DNA from: Bacteroidales bacterium | GTDB lineage: Bacteria; Bacteroidota; Bacteroidia; Bacteroidales; JAADJA01 | DNA length: 64,000 nt | Direction of reading: 5' to 3' | Assembly: GCA_020438105.1 (NCBI GenBank) | Contig: JAGQVE010000008.1 | Coordinates: 35,248 to 99,247, forward strand | Shown here: positions 1-7,763 of the stretch, piece by piece | Numbering within the stretch: position 1 is the stretch's first letter | How the letters are laid out: every line of letters begins with the position of its first letter | Program-made: the position numbers and the translations under genes | The notes under the pieces: model-generated | The model's database searches: none | What the model was told of the DNA's origin: nothing | The model's input: the letters and a program-made list of their open reading frames with translations, nothing else

Positions 1-86
1 CCTGTACCTAAGATAATCCCTGTTTTAGGGCTATCAATATTACGACTTTTCAGGAAATTTAATGTTTCATTTATCGTGGCAATCAT
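1..86 (-). CDS. Purine nucleoside phosphorylase, N-terminal fragment (cut by window edge)
   Basis: Only the first 28 codons are visible, starting at the ATG whose complement is at 84-86; an in-frame stop lies a few codons upstream, so this start is the only ATG option. The translated fragment begins MIATINETLNF and reaches KTGIILGTG, the N-terminal phosphate-binding loop found in trimeric purine nucleoside phosphorylases (usual form GSGLG or GTGLG). Members of that family cleave purine nucleosides with phosphate to give free base and ribose-1-phosphate in purine salvage. The call rests on one motif in a short fragment; another nucleoside phosphorylase of the same fold cannot be excluded. Confidence 0.6.
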   Translation of the reverse strand, partial: MIATINETLNFLKSRNIDSPKTGIILGT

Positions 87-385
87 ACAGCAATGTTTTT
101 AATAAAAACTCAACCTTTCGTGTATATTGAGATACCAAAATTACTGATATTTATTGATGAACCCGTTTCACGGCCAATTTTGGGCAAAACTATATTCTGA
201 AGCTCTTGATAAAACTTCGGAAATTAAAAATGCAACCTGATTAATTACTAAAAACTGATGTTCCGTCGAATGGCAGATTTTTAATACTTTGCGAAGCAGA
301 TCACTTAAGGTTTTTATCTATCTGGAGATTGTATTAATTTTACCAATAAATAAATTGCCTTTAGGCATCATTCTGATACTGAAAA
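87..385. other. Intergenic region between divergent genes
   Basis: About 300 bases between the divergent phosphorylase and galactanase genes. AT-rich; it must hold both promoters. The best -7-like sequence on the plus strand is TAATTTTA near 335, one mismatch from TAnnTTTG. I see no RNA gene, repeat or convincing small ORF. Confidence 0.4.
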
Positions 386-1522
386 ATGACAAAATTGACT
401 AACACTTTCTTAATTACTTTCATATTTGCATTAATGCTTGGGTGTAATGATACAGGTATAGTAGAACCTACTCAGCCCAACTCGCAACCCACACCCACCG
501 ACACTACCTTTTACAGGGCTGTTGACCTTTCTTTCCAACCGGAGGCCAACGATTGGCAAACTAATTACTATGATGCGGCCGGGAACCAAATTGAAGTGAT
601 CCCATTTTTTGCTGATCATGGTGTAAATCTGGTGAGATTGAGATTGTGGTATGCTCCGGAAGATGGGTATTGTAACCTGTCTAAAACCATTGAGATGGCT
701 AAAGAATGTAAACAATCAGGAATGAATGTTTTATTATGCATTCAATATTCTGATACTTGGGCTGATCCGGGGAATCAGTCACCTCCTTTAGCCTGGCAGA
801 ATCTTGATCTGGATGCTATGAAGGACAGTGTTTATGCCTACACCCGCAACGTGATGCTGGCTTTTAAAAGCAATGATATAATGCCCGCAATTGTGCAAAT
901 CGGGAACGAGACAAACTCCGGCTTTTTATGGGACCATGGAAGAGTCGGTGGATCATTCGACGACAACTGGAACAATTACATAGCCCTTATTGCCCGTGCA
1001 AGCACAGCAATTCGGGATGTGGATGCCGATGGAAAAGTTAAAATTATGATGCATTATGCCGGATTGGAGGGTGCTGAATGGTATTTTGGAAAACTTGCAC
1101 AAAACAGTGTAGACTACAACTACATTGGGATTTCATATTATGCCATTTGGCATGGTAAAAGTTTGGATTACCTGAAAACAGTTTTATCCTCCCTGGCAAG
1201 TACTTACAAAAGAAAAGTATTTCTGAATGAAACAGCTTATCCCTGGACGCTCGAATGGAATGACTGGACCAATAATCCCTGGGGAGAAAACAGCCAGTTA
1301 ATTTCTGCTTACCCTGCCACTCCTGAAGGTCAGAAAGCGTATTTACAGGAAATTAAAGATATTATGACTGGATTCGATAAGGGTCTTGGATTTTGCTATT
1401 GGGCACCTGATTGGGTGGCTTTTAAAGGTTCAGAAGCAACCGATGGCAGTACCTGGGAAAATGCAACCTTGTTTGATTTTGATAACAAAGCCCTTCCGGC
1501 TTTTGATGTGTTTGCTCCTTAG
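386..1522 (+). CDS. GH53 endo-beta-1,4-galactanase (arabinogalactan endo-galactosidase), lipoprotein
   Basis: 378 residues. A signal peptide ends in a lipobox with Cys20 (LMLGC), so the protein should be lipid-anchored. The rest matches glycoside hydrolase family 53, a (beta/alpha)8 barrel clan GH-A enzyme that cuts beta-1,4-galactan side chains of pectin: VNLVRLRLWY near the N-terminal strand, QIGNET with the expected acid/base Glu175, and LNETAYPW with the expected nucleophile Glu282. The length is normal for a single-domain GH53. No SusC/SusD pair or other carbohydrate gene is adjacent, so this is not a classic polysaccharide utilisation locus within the window. Family assignment is firm; the exact substrate (galactan versus arabinogalactan) is inferred. 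Confidence 0.9.
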   Translation: MTKLTNTFLITFIFALMLGCNDTGIVEPTQPNSQPTPTDTTFYRAVDLSFQPEANDWQTNYYDAAGNQIEVIPFFADHGVNLVRLRLWYAPEDGYCNLSKTIEMAKECKQSGMNVLLCIQYSDTWADPGNQSPPLAWQNLDLDAMKDSVYAYTRNVMLAFKSNDIMPAIVQIGNETNSGFLWDHGRVGGSFDDNWNNYIALIARASTAIRDVDADGKVKIMMHYAGLEGAEWYFGKLAQNSVDYNYIGISYYAIWHGKSLDYLKTVLSSLASTYKRKVFLNETAYPWTLEWNDWTNNPWGENSQLISAYPATPEGQKAYLQEIKDIMTGFDKGLGFCYWAPDWVAFKGSEATDGSTWENATLFDFDNKALPAFDVFAP

Positions 1523-1606
1523 CGCTTTTATTCTGCCTTTTGTCATTCACGAATCCCGACATTTGTTTGCTTTCTGAGGGATTTTACAAAATTGATTGAA
1601 ATCAGT

Positions 1607-1614
1607 TATTTTTG
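1607..1614 (+). promoter_or_regulatory. Putative -7 box TATTTTTG before the acyltransferase gene
   Basis: Perfect match to the Bacteroidota -7 consensus TAnnTTTG, 15 bases before the ATG at 1630. It overlaps a possible TTG start at 1612, which therefore would lie upstream of the transcription start; this decides the start in favour of 1630. A weak -33 (TTTA/TTAC) lies 19-20 bases upstream. Confidence 0.6.
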
Positions 1615-1629
1615 AAACAAATTATCGCA

Positions 1630-2508
1630 ATGAACTTTTTGCTTTTTATCCTTTTTATCCTGTTTGTTATAATTATCGGAATTATCCCCTTCTTTTTGTT
1701 ATATGGATTGTCGGATTTTACACGAGTTATGCTTTATTATGTTTTTGGTTACCGAAAAAAAGTTGTAGTTGAAAACCTGACAAAAAGCTTCCCAGATAAA
1801 TCAACAAAGGAAATTACAAAACTTTCCAGGAAATTTTACAAAAATCTCAGCGATGTGCTCATTGAAGGCATCAAGGCTTTTTCGATGAATAAAAAACAAG
1901 TAAGAAACAGGCACAAGGTTATGAATGCTGAAATTGCTGATAAATACCTGGATAAAGGTCAAAGCATTATTGCTCTTCCGTCTCATTACACCAATTGGGA
2001 GTGGGGAACCATGTCGGGGGGATTGTTTTTCAAAAATAAAAATATTGCCTTATATAAGCCACTGAACAACAAATGGGTTGACCGGTTTGTGCGCTGGAGC
2101 CGGAGCAAATACGGAACCGAACTGGCTTCCATTTATAAAACCATAGAAACCTTTGAAAAGAATAAAGATCATAATTCGATCTTTATTTTAGCCGCTGATC
2201 AAAGTCCTTCAAAAAGCAATCGGGCTGTGTGGGTTGATTTTCTGGGCAGGGAAACTGCTTTTTTGTACGGACCTGAAAAATATGCGAAAAAGTATGACCT
2301 GCCGGTTTTATTTGTTGATATCCAACGGGTAAAGCGGGGTCATTATGAGTTAACCTTTTCGGTGATAACGGATCATCCGGGAGATATGCCTGATGGTGAA
2401 ATAACCAGGTTATATGCCCAAAAGCTGGAGGAGGTTATTCTTAATAAACCTGAAAACTGGTTATGGTCGCACAGGCGATGGAAACTTAAAAAGGAAGATA
2501 GCAAATAA
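1630..2508 (+). CDS. LpxL/HtrB-family lipid A (lauroyl) acyltransferase
   Basis: 292 residues from the ATG at 1630; a longer reading from a TTG at 1612 is unlikely because that codon lies inside the -7 promoter box. The N-terminus is one hydrophobic membrane anchor (about residues 1-25). The acyltransferase signature HX4E is present as SHYTNWEWG (His119, Glu124), followed by FILAADQSP, typical of the lysophospholipid acyltransferase/HtrB family that adds a secondary acyl chain to lipid A at the inner face of the cytoplasmic membrane. The C-terminal PENWLWSHRRWK is also characteristic of LpxL-like proteins. Which acyl chain or position is used cannot be told from sequence. It stands alone, ending in a shared terminator with the convergent lipoprotein gene. 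Confidence 0.9.
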   Translation: MNFLLFILFILFVIIIGIIPFFLLYGLSDFTRVMLYYVFGYRKKVVVENLTKSFPDKSTKEITKLSRKFYKNLSDVLIEGIKAFSMNKKQVRNRHKVMNAEIADKYLDKGQSIIALPSHYTNWEWGTMSGGLFFKNKNIALYKPLNNKWVDRFVRWSRSKYGTELASIYKTIETFEKNKDHNSIFILAADQSPSKSNRAVWVDFLGRETAFLYGPEKYAKKYDLPVLFVDIQRVKRGHYELTFSVITDHPGDMPDGEITRLYAQKLEEVILNKPENWLWSHRRWKLKKEDSK

Positions 2509-2512
2509 AAGT

Positions 2513-2543
2513 TAAGTGCGGCTGGTTTCCTCAGCCGCACTTA
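2513..2543. terminator. Bidirectional hairpin terminator
   Basis: A perfect 12-bp stem (2513-2524 with 2532-2543, arm TAAGTGCGGCTG) with a 7-base loop, placed between the convergent acyltransferase and lipoprotein genes. T tracts are weak on both sides, so its terminator role is inferred from position and stem strength. Confidence 0.7.
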
Positions 2544-2589
2544 TGGATCAAATAATCATTATGTTGTTTGTTTTTGGATTTCTTTCCAA

Positions 2590-3270
2590 TCAGAATTTTT
2601 TTACAGGATCATATTCTTTGGATATGTTGCGTAAATTTTTGTTTACCGGACCATAAATCTTTGTCGGGTCGTACCAAACTGCAATATGGATCAATCCTTT
2701 GGTCCCCTGAAATAATGCTTCCAGGTTCGACTGGGAGTTTTCCAGTATTTTGCGATAGGTTTCCAGCAGGTCGTTGTTGCCTTCCACTTCAGTAATTAAG
2801 GCCTCAAGCTCAGCAATGGCTGCTTCTTCCATGGCTTTGCTGTACAAAATGCAATCAGTCAAATCCAGGTTTTCACCATTTCTGAATTCAGCATATGCTT
2901 GTTGGATAAACGGATTAATAAACTCACCACTGACCATGTCGGTAAGGGGGTTGGTGATCCCGTATTTGTCAATTTTAGCTGACAATAAAAGCGATTGCTG
3001 TTTTTTTGATTGAGCGTTTTTCTTGAAAATGATTTCGTCATGATTTGAATACATACATTCATAAATGTTCTGAAGTAGCTTTTGCTGTTCGGCCATATAA
3101 ATTAAGCCTTGTTGCTCTGCAACACTTAATGATTTGGAGGTTGCTGCCGTATTTGGAACTTTCAAAGATGGATTGTTATCGTCATCTTTCGAACAGCCAG
3201 ATAAAATTACCGTAGCCAATAGCAAGCTTATAAGCATTCCTATTGATCTTTTTAGTGTTAGTGTTTTCAT
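2590..3270 (-). CDS. Hypothetical lipoprotein
   Basis: 226 residues, not recognised. A signal peptide with lipobox LSGC (Cys26) followed by SKDDDNN indicates an exported lipoprotein; the acidic residues right after Cys are compatible with the surface-export signal described for Bacteroidota lipoproteins. The mature part is mostly predicted helix with many Gln, Glu and Leu residues and no motif I know. It is a single gene, convergent to the acyltransferase and divergent from the paralog pair at 3817. No function is proposed. Confidence 0.75.
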   Translation of the reverse strand: MKTLTLKRSIGMLISLLLATVILSGCSKDDDNNPSLKVPNTAATSKSLSVAEQQGLIYMAEQQKLLQNIYECMYSNHDEIIFKKNAQSKKQQSLLLSAKIDKYGITNPLTDMVSGEFINPFIQQAYAEFRNGENLDLTDCILYSKAMEEAAIAELEALITEVEGNNDLLETYRKILENSQSNLEALFQGTKGLIHIAVWYDPTKIYGPVNKNLRNISKEYDPVKKF

Positions 3271-3816
3271 TGTTTAAATTTTAAGTTATTGGTTTAATTT
3301 TTATGATTTAAAAGGTGGTTCTTGATATTAAACTGCATCACTTTATTTACTTGATATTATTTAAGGCAAGATACATACCCGGAAGTGTAAGTGGCTGAAA
3401 AAGAATAATTAATCACTTATTTTTTGTCTGAAGAACAAAATTATAATGTTCATCAACCGACAATCTTGTTCGAAACTGGACAAAATATGGGGGATTTGTG
3501 CGGTTAAATCTTTGGTTTAAAATGCGTTTAATGCTGCGTAAAGCTAACAAATTCAGCGATTTGGAGGTGATTTGGTGCAAATATGACGCCATTTAGCAAG
3601 TTGAAAAATTTGTTAGAAAGGAACAGCCAAATTCTGGTATTTTCATCAGTTTCCTGTTTTGAGTTTATAATCGGTTGGTTTAATTTTACCGTTTACCAAT
3701 TTTTAAGGCATAATTTCGTCGCGACGTTCTAATAAAATAATATCATTGTTGAAAACCCGGATTAAAAGTCTTCCAATAATTTGATAATTTCGCAAGCACA
3801 TTCAATTTAACCAGAT
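3271..3816. other. 546-base intergenic region
   Basis: Divergent promoter region between the lipoprotein (minus) and the paralog pair (plus). AT-rich. A one-mismatch -7 box TAATTTCG (3785-3792) lies 25 bases before the plus-strand start. Only a 25-codon ORF (ATG near 3446) is open in the middle and nothing supports it. No repeats or hairpins of note were seen. Confidence 0.4.
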
Positions 3817-4599
3817 ATGAGAAAGAATTTATTTTTTACGATTGTGTTTTCGGCCATGGTTGCAATTTTTTGTCAGCCATTACAGGCGCAGGGAATATTA
3901 AAAAAAATCAAACAAAAAACGGAAGATAAGGTGGTAAATGAGTTATTTGGAGAAGATGATAAAGGCAGCTCTTCCAGCGAAAATCCAAATTCAGGTAATT
4001 CTTCCGACAAGTCCTCTTCGGTTTCCAATACCAAAGGCGGTGGATTGAATTCATCGGCACCCGACGTTAAGGAAAACATAAATGACGCAGAAAAAGCATT
4101 CGAAAAGGAAGAATACAGCGATGCGAGATATGCTGTGCGTCAGGCAATACTTGGAATTGAACTGGAAATTGGTAAAAATATATTAAATGATTTACCTGAT
4201 GAAATTGCCGGTTTGCCAGCCATCAAAGAAGAGGACAATGTTACCAGCAGCGGAATTGGATTTGTGGGAATGATCATCAGCCGGGTTTATCGGAGTAAGG
4301 ATATGGAATTAAGGATTACCATTGGTAACGATGCTGCCATGCTTTCGGCTGCCAATGCGTACCTGGCTTCAGGAGCCTATGGGTCATCGTCGGAGCAGGA
4401 TTATAAAACCCTCAAATTTCAGGACGAAAGAGGTGTGATCACCTGGGATGAATATTCGGGCTATTCGTTGAGTGTGCCTTTCGGACAATCATCGGTATTT
4501 GTTGCTGAAGGAGTCAACTTTGAAAATGAGGATGATTTTATGGCTGCTGCCAATGAAGTAACATTATCAAAAATCAAAAATCAACTTGGAGAAAAATGA
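3817..4599 (+). CDS. Secreted protein of unknown function, paralog 1
   Basis: 260 residues, not recognised. N-terminal signal peptide ending at QPLQAQG, then a basic helix (ILKKIKQKTEDK), then a low-complexity Ser/Asn/Gly linker (about residues 45-80), then a folded domain shared with the next gene: DARYAVRQAILGIELEIG, LPDEIAGLPAI, a Gly-rich core, and a closing VPFGQSSVFV-type strand. The stop overlaps the next start (ATGA at 4596-4599), which indicates translational coupling. The paired domain suggests the two proteins act together in the periplasm or on the surface, but no role can be given. Confidence 0.8.
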   Translation: MRKNLFFTIVFSAMVAIFCQPLQAQGILKKIKQKTEDKVVNELFGEDDKGSSSSENPNSGNSSDKSSSVSNTKGGGLNSSAPDVKENINDAEKAFEKEEYSDARYAVRQAILGIELEIGKNILNDLPDEIAGLPAIKEEDNVTSSGIGFVGMIISRVYRSKDMELRITIGNDAAMLSAANAYLASGAYGSSSEQDYKTLKFQDERGVITWDEYSGYSLSVPFGQSSVFVAEGVNFENEDDFMAAANEVTLSKIKNQLGEK

Positions 4600-5201
4600 A
4601 AACAAATATAATCTTAGCTTTTATAATAGTTATCGCTTTTGGCCTGCCGGGCCTGTCGCAAAATGATGTTCCCAAATTATTAGATGAGGCATCCTCTTCC
4701 TACAGCTCGGGTGATTTGGAAAATGCCCGCTTTGCATTGCAGGAGGCTTTAAATGGTATTAATCAGGCCATTGGTCAGGATATTCTAAGTCAATTGCCAC
4801 AAACCATTGGTGATATGTCAATTGTGGAAAATTCTGATAATGTAACCGGTACTAATCTTGGGTTTGCCGGCTTATATGTAAATCGTGATTACAAAAGTGA
4901 AACATCCGAATTGAATTTTCAAATTATCAGTGATTCCCCGATGATGGCTGCCATCAGCTCTATGCTGAGTATGTCGGTATTTATGGCTGCTGACCCAAAC
5001 CAGAAAAGAATTAAGCTGGATGGATATAAGGCATTGATGACCAGAAACGAAGATAGCGAAGGGGTGGTATCGTACGATATTCAGTTACCCTTTGGCAGTT
5101 CACTTATGACTTTTACCGTGAATGGTATAAGTGATGGTGATGAAGTAGAGCAACTTCTTGGTGAAATTCCTGTTGGCACCATTATCGAAAAGGCGCAATA
5201 G
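4596..5201 (+). CDS. Secreted protein of unknown function, paralog 2
   Basis: 201 residues, not recognised. A signal peptide ends near FGLPGLSQ. The mature protein aligns along its whole length with the C-terminal domain of the preceding gene: NARFALQEALNGINQAIG, LPQTIGDMSIVE, DNVTGTNLGFAGLYVNRDY and LPFGSSLMTF correspond to positions in paralog 1. It lacks the Ser-rich linker. The start overlaps the upstream stop by four bases (ATGA). An ancient tandem duplication with strong divergence is the simplest reading. The next gene, pfkA, has its own promoter box and is probably a separate unit. Confidence 0.8.
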   Translation: MKTNIILAFIIVIAFGLPGLSQNDVPKLLDEASSSYSSGDLENARFALQEALNGINQAIGQDILSQLPQTIGDMSIVENSDNVTGTNLGFAGLYVNRDYKSETSELNFQIISDSPMMAAISSMLSMSVFMAADPNQKRIKLDGYKALMTRNEDSEGVVSYDIQLPFGSSLMTFTVNGISDGDEVEQLLGEIPVGTIIEKAQ

Positions 5202-5274
5202 TTTTATCATTTCCATACATTAGTCTTCTTTAAGGATTAATACAATATTAAGGAACAAGTATACTTTTCTTGTA

Positions 5275-5282
5275 TACTTTTG
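5275..5282 (+). promoter_or_regulatory. Putative -7 box TACTTTTG before pfkA
   Basis: Perfect TAnnTTTG match 24 bases before the pfkA ATG. It lies in a repeat of GTATACTTTT (palindrome AAGTATACTT at 5257-5266, second copy from 5272), which could be an operator. No clear -33 box. Confidence 0.5.
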
Positions 5283-5306
5283 ATCCTTTAATAATTATTG
5301 AATTTT

Positions 5307-6401
5307 ATGAAAAGATGTTTAATTGTAACAGGTGGGGGTGATTGCCCGGGATTGAATGCAGTGATAAGGGCTGTTGTGAAAAGGGCTGCCCGGGAAAAAG
5401 ACTGGGAGATTGTGGGAAGTTATGAGGCTTTCAATGGAATATTGCAGGAACCTACTGATATTGTTATTCTTGATGAGAAAAAAGTAGCCGGCATTCATTA
5501 TTTGGGCGGAACCATAATTCAAACAACCAATAAAGGAGGCCCATTTGCATGGCCTGTAAAAAATAAAGACGGATCCTGGTCAGCTGTCGACAGGAGTGAT
5601 GAAATGCTCCGAAAAATGCAGTACCTGGGTATCGATGCAGTTATAAATATTGGAGGTGACGGATCGCAGCGGATTTCTCAAAAACTCTTTGAGAAAGGCT
5701 GTAACATCATTGGCGTTCCAAAAACCATTGATAATGACCTTTCAGCAACTGATTCCACCTTCGGTTATCAAACGGCTGTGCAAATAGCCACCGAAGCAGT
5801 GGATAAACTAGTCACCACAGCGGCCAGCCATAATCGGGTGCTTATTCTTGAAGTAATGGGCCGTTATGCCGGATGGATTGCGCTGAATGCTGCTGTTGCA
5901 GGTGGCGCAGAAATATGTTTATTGCCCGAATTTCCTTATGATGTGGATAAAGTGCTTGAGCGTGTAGATAAGCGATTTGCCCGCGATAGGGGATTTGTAA
6001 ATATTGTAATTTCCGAAGGAGCACACGCCAAGGGCAAAGATTTTTCAACCCTCAGTCAGCAAGAAATTGGCTACGAAAACAGAAGATTGGGTGGGGTTGC
6101 CAACGTGCTGATGAATGAATTGCAAGATGCCGGATGCGAACACAGTATTCGAACAACGGTGCTGGGTCACCTTCAGCGGGGAGGTATTCCCATTGCTTAC
6201 GACAGGGTTTTGGCTACCCAATTTGGGGTAAAAGCATTTGAGATGGTTTTGAACCAGGAGTATGGCCGAATGGTATCCTACAGGCATCCTAACATAACCT
6301 CGGTATCGCTTGAAGAGGCCATTCAATCGCCTAACCTGGTTACCCCGGATACTGCATTGATGAACACTGCACGCGGTATTGGAATTAGTTTTGGCGACTA
6401 A
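5307..6401 (+). CDS. pfkA: 6-phosphofructokinase
   Basis: 364 residues from the ATG at 5307; a TTG at 5298 would add three residues. Phosphorylates fructose-6-phosphate to fructose-1,6-bisphosphate, the committed step of glycolysis. Motifs: TGGGDCPGLNAVIR at the N-terminus (phosphoryl-donor loop), GGDGS with Gly119, PKTIDND with Lys139 and the proton-acceptor Asp of TIDND, and VLGHLQRGG near the C-terminus. Gly at the GGDG site is the ATP-type residue, while Lys in PKT is usual for pyrophosphate-type or mixed (group III) enzymes, so the donor is uncertain. Length fits the bacterial family. It follows a promoter box and sits downstream of two unrelated secreted proteins. Confidence 0.95.
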   Translation: MKRCLIVTGGGDCPGLNAVIRAVVKRAAREKDWEIVGSYEAFNGILQEPTDIVILDEKKVAGIHYLGGTIIQTTNKGGPFAWPVKNKDGSWSAVDRSDEMLRKMQYLGIDAVINIGGDGSQRISQKLFEKGCNIIGVPKTIDNDLSATDSTFGYQTAVQIATEAVDKLVTTAASHNRVLILEVMGRYAGWIALNAAVAGGAEICLLPEFPYDVDKVLERVDKRFARDRGFVNIVISEGAHAKGKDFSTLSQQEIGYENRRLGGVANVLMNELQDAGCEHSIRTTVLGHLQRGGIPIAYDRVLATQFGVKAFEMVLNQEYGRMVSYRHPNITSVSLEEAIQSPNLVTPDTALMNTARGIGISFGD

Positions 6402-6492
6402 TTTATTTTTGTTGTAACATAATAAATGGTTACGCGTCTGCTTTTTATATTAGTTTTACAATAGATACTAATACTTAAAAAGTTTTCCTTTC

Positions 6493-7725
6493 ATGTTTTT
6501 TATCGATCGGTGGGAAGAAATTTTCAGTACCATCCGGAAAAATAAACTCCGGACTTTCCTAACCGGCTTTAGCGTGGCCTGGGGTATTTTTATGCTCATT
6601 ATTTTGCTGGGGTCGGGCCGTGGACTTGAAAATGGTGTCAAGGCACAGTTTGGCTCGTCTGCTGTAAATACCCTGTGGGTATGGGGTGGCGAAACTTCAT
6701 TGGCATATAAAGGCCTTAAACCCGGCCGGGATATTTCCTTCGAAAATGATGATTATAACGATTTGCGTTCTTCTGTAAAAGGCATTGAATATATGGCAGG
6801 GCGAACGCATATTTGGGGCGATAACCTGGTTTCCTATAAAAATGAATACGGTAATTTTAGTATTCGCAGTGTGCACCCCGATTATGGTGTTATTGAAAAA
6901 GTAACTTTAAAGGAAGGCAGGTTTATCAATCCCTTTGATATTGAAAATTTCCAGAAAGTTGCCATCATTGGTGTCGCTGTAAAAGATGCGCTTTTTAAAG
7001 ATAAACCCGCACTTGGCGAATATGTTAATGTGCAGGGTGTACCATTTAAAGTAGTTGGTATTTTTGAAGATGATGACGGCAGACAGGATAATCAACGCGT
7101 GGTTTACCTTCCAATTACTACTGCCCAAAAAGTTTTTATTGGCCGTGAACGGGTTAGCACAATGGCCATTACCGTTGCTTCGCGTGATGTAGAAGATAGC
7201 AAAAGAATGGAGGAGGAAATAAGAACCAAACTCGCGCAACGGCTTAACTTTGATAAAAGTGACGAACAAGCCATGTTTATATGGAATGGCGTACAGGAAT
7301 TTAAAAGGTTTATGGATCTTTTTACCATGATCAATTTATTTGTTTGGTTTATTGGGATAATGACCATTGTGGCAGGTATTGTTGGGGTTAGCAACATTAT
7401 GATGATTGCAGTAAAAGAACGAACCAAAGAAATCGGTATCAGAAAATCGATGGGTGCCACACCTGCTTCCATTATTTTACTGATCATGCAGGAGTCATTG
7501 TTTATTACCGGATTGGCGGGCTACATTGGTTTGGTGATGGGGGTGGCCCTGCTCGAGTTTATTAGCCCATTTTTTCAAACTGAGTTTTTCAGGAATCCGG
7601 AGGTCAATATATCCATTGCCATTTACGCAACCCTTGTATTGATTCTTGCAGGATTGCTGGCAGGATTTTTCCCGGCAAGAAAAGCAGCAGCCATCAAACC
7701 GGTGGTTGCACTTCGTGATGAATAA
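6493..7725 (+). CDS. MacB/FtsX-type ABC transporter permease 1
   Basis: 410 residues. One N-terminal transmembrane helix (about 18-42, FLTGFSVAWGIFMLIILLGSG), a large periplasmic MacB-core domain (about 45-270), then three C-terminal transmembrane helices with the FtsX-family signature VKERTKEIGIRKSMGATP and a final FFPARKAAAIKPVVALRDE. Such permeases form mechanotransmission ABC complexes that drive periplasmic events or expel lipoproteins, peptides or toxins. It is followed after 38 bases by a close paralog; together they could be a heterodimeric permease. No ATPase or membrane-fusion gene lies beside them, which is unusual for a MacAB-type set. Confidence 0.88.
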   Translation: MFFIDRWEEIFSTIRKNKLRTFLTGFSVAWGIFMLIILLGSGRGLENGVKAQFGSSAVNTLWVWGGETSLAYKGLKPGRDISFENDDYNDLRSSVKGIEYMAGRTHIWGDNLVSYKNEYGNFSIRSVHPDYGVIEKVTLKEGRFINPFDIENFQKVAIIGVAVKDALFKDKPALGEYVNVQGVPFKVVGIFEDDDGRQDNQRVVYLPITTAQKVFIGRERVSTMAITVASRDVEDSKRMEEEIRTKLAQRLNFDKSDEQAMFIWNGVQEFKRFMDLFTMINLFVWFIGIMTIVAGIVGVSNIMMIAVKERTKEIGIRKSMGATPASIILLIMQESLFITGLAGYIGLVMGVALLEFISPFFQTEFFRNPEVNISIAIYATLVLILAGLLAGFFPARKAAAIKPVVALRDE

Positions 7726-7763
7726 ATTTTAATTGAATAGCAAAATAATTTAATACCATTCAA

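Noticed and set aside
386..1522. Polysaccharide utilisation locus around the GH53 enzyme
   Set aside because: No SusC/SusD, regulator or other carbohydrate-active gene is adjacent within the window.
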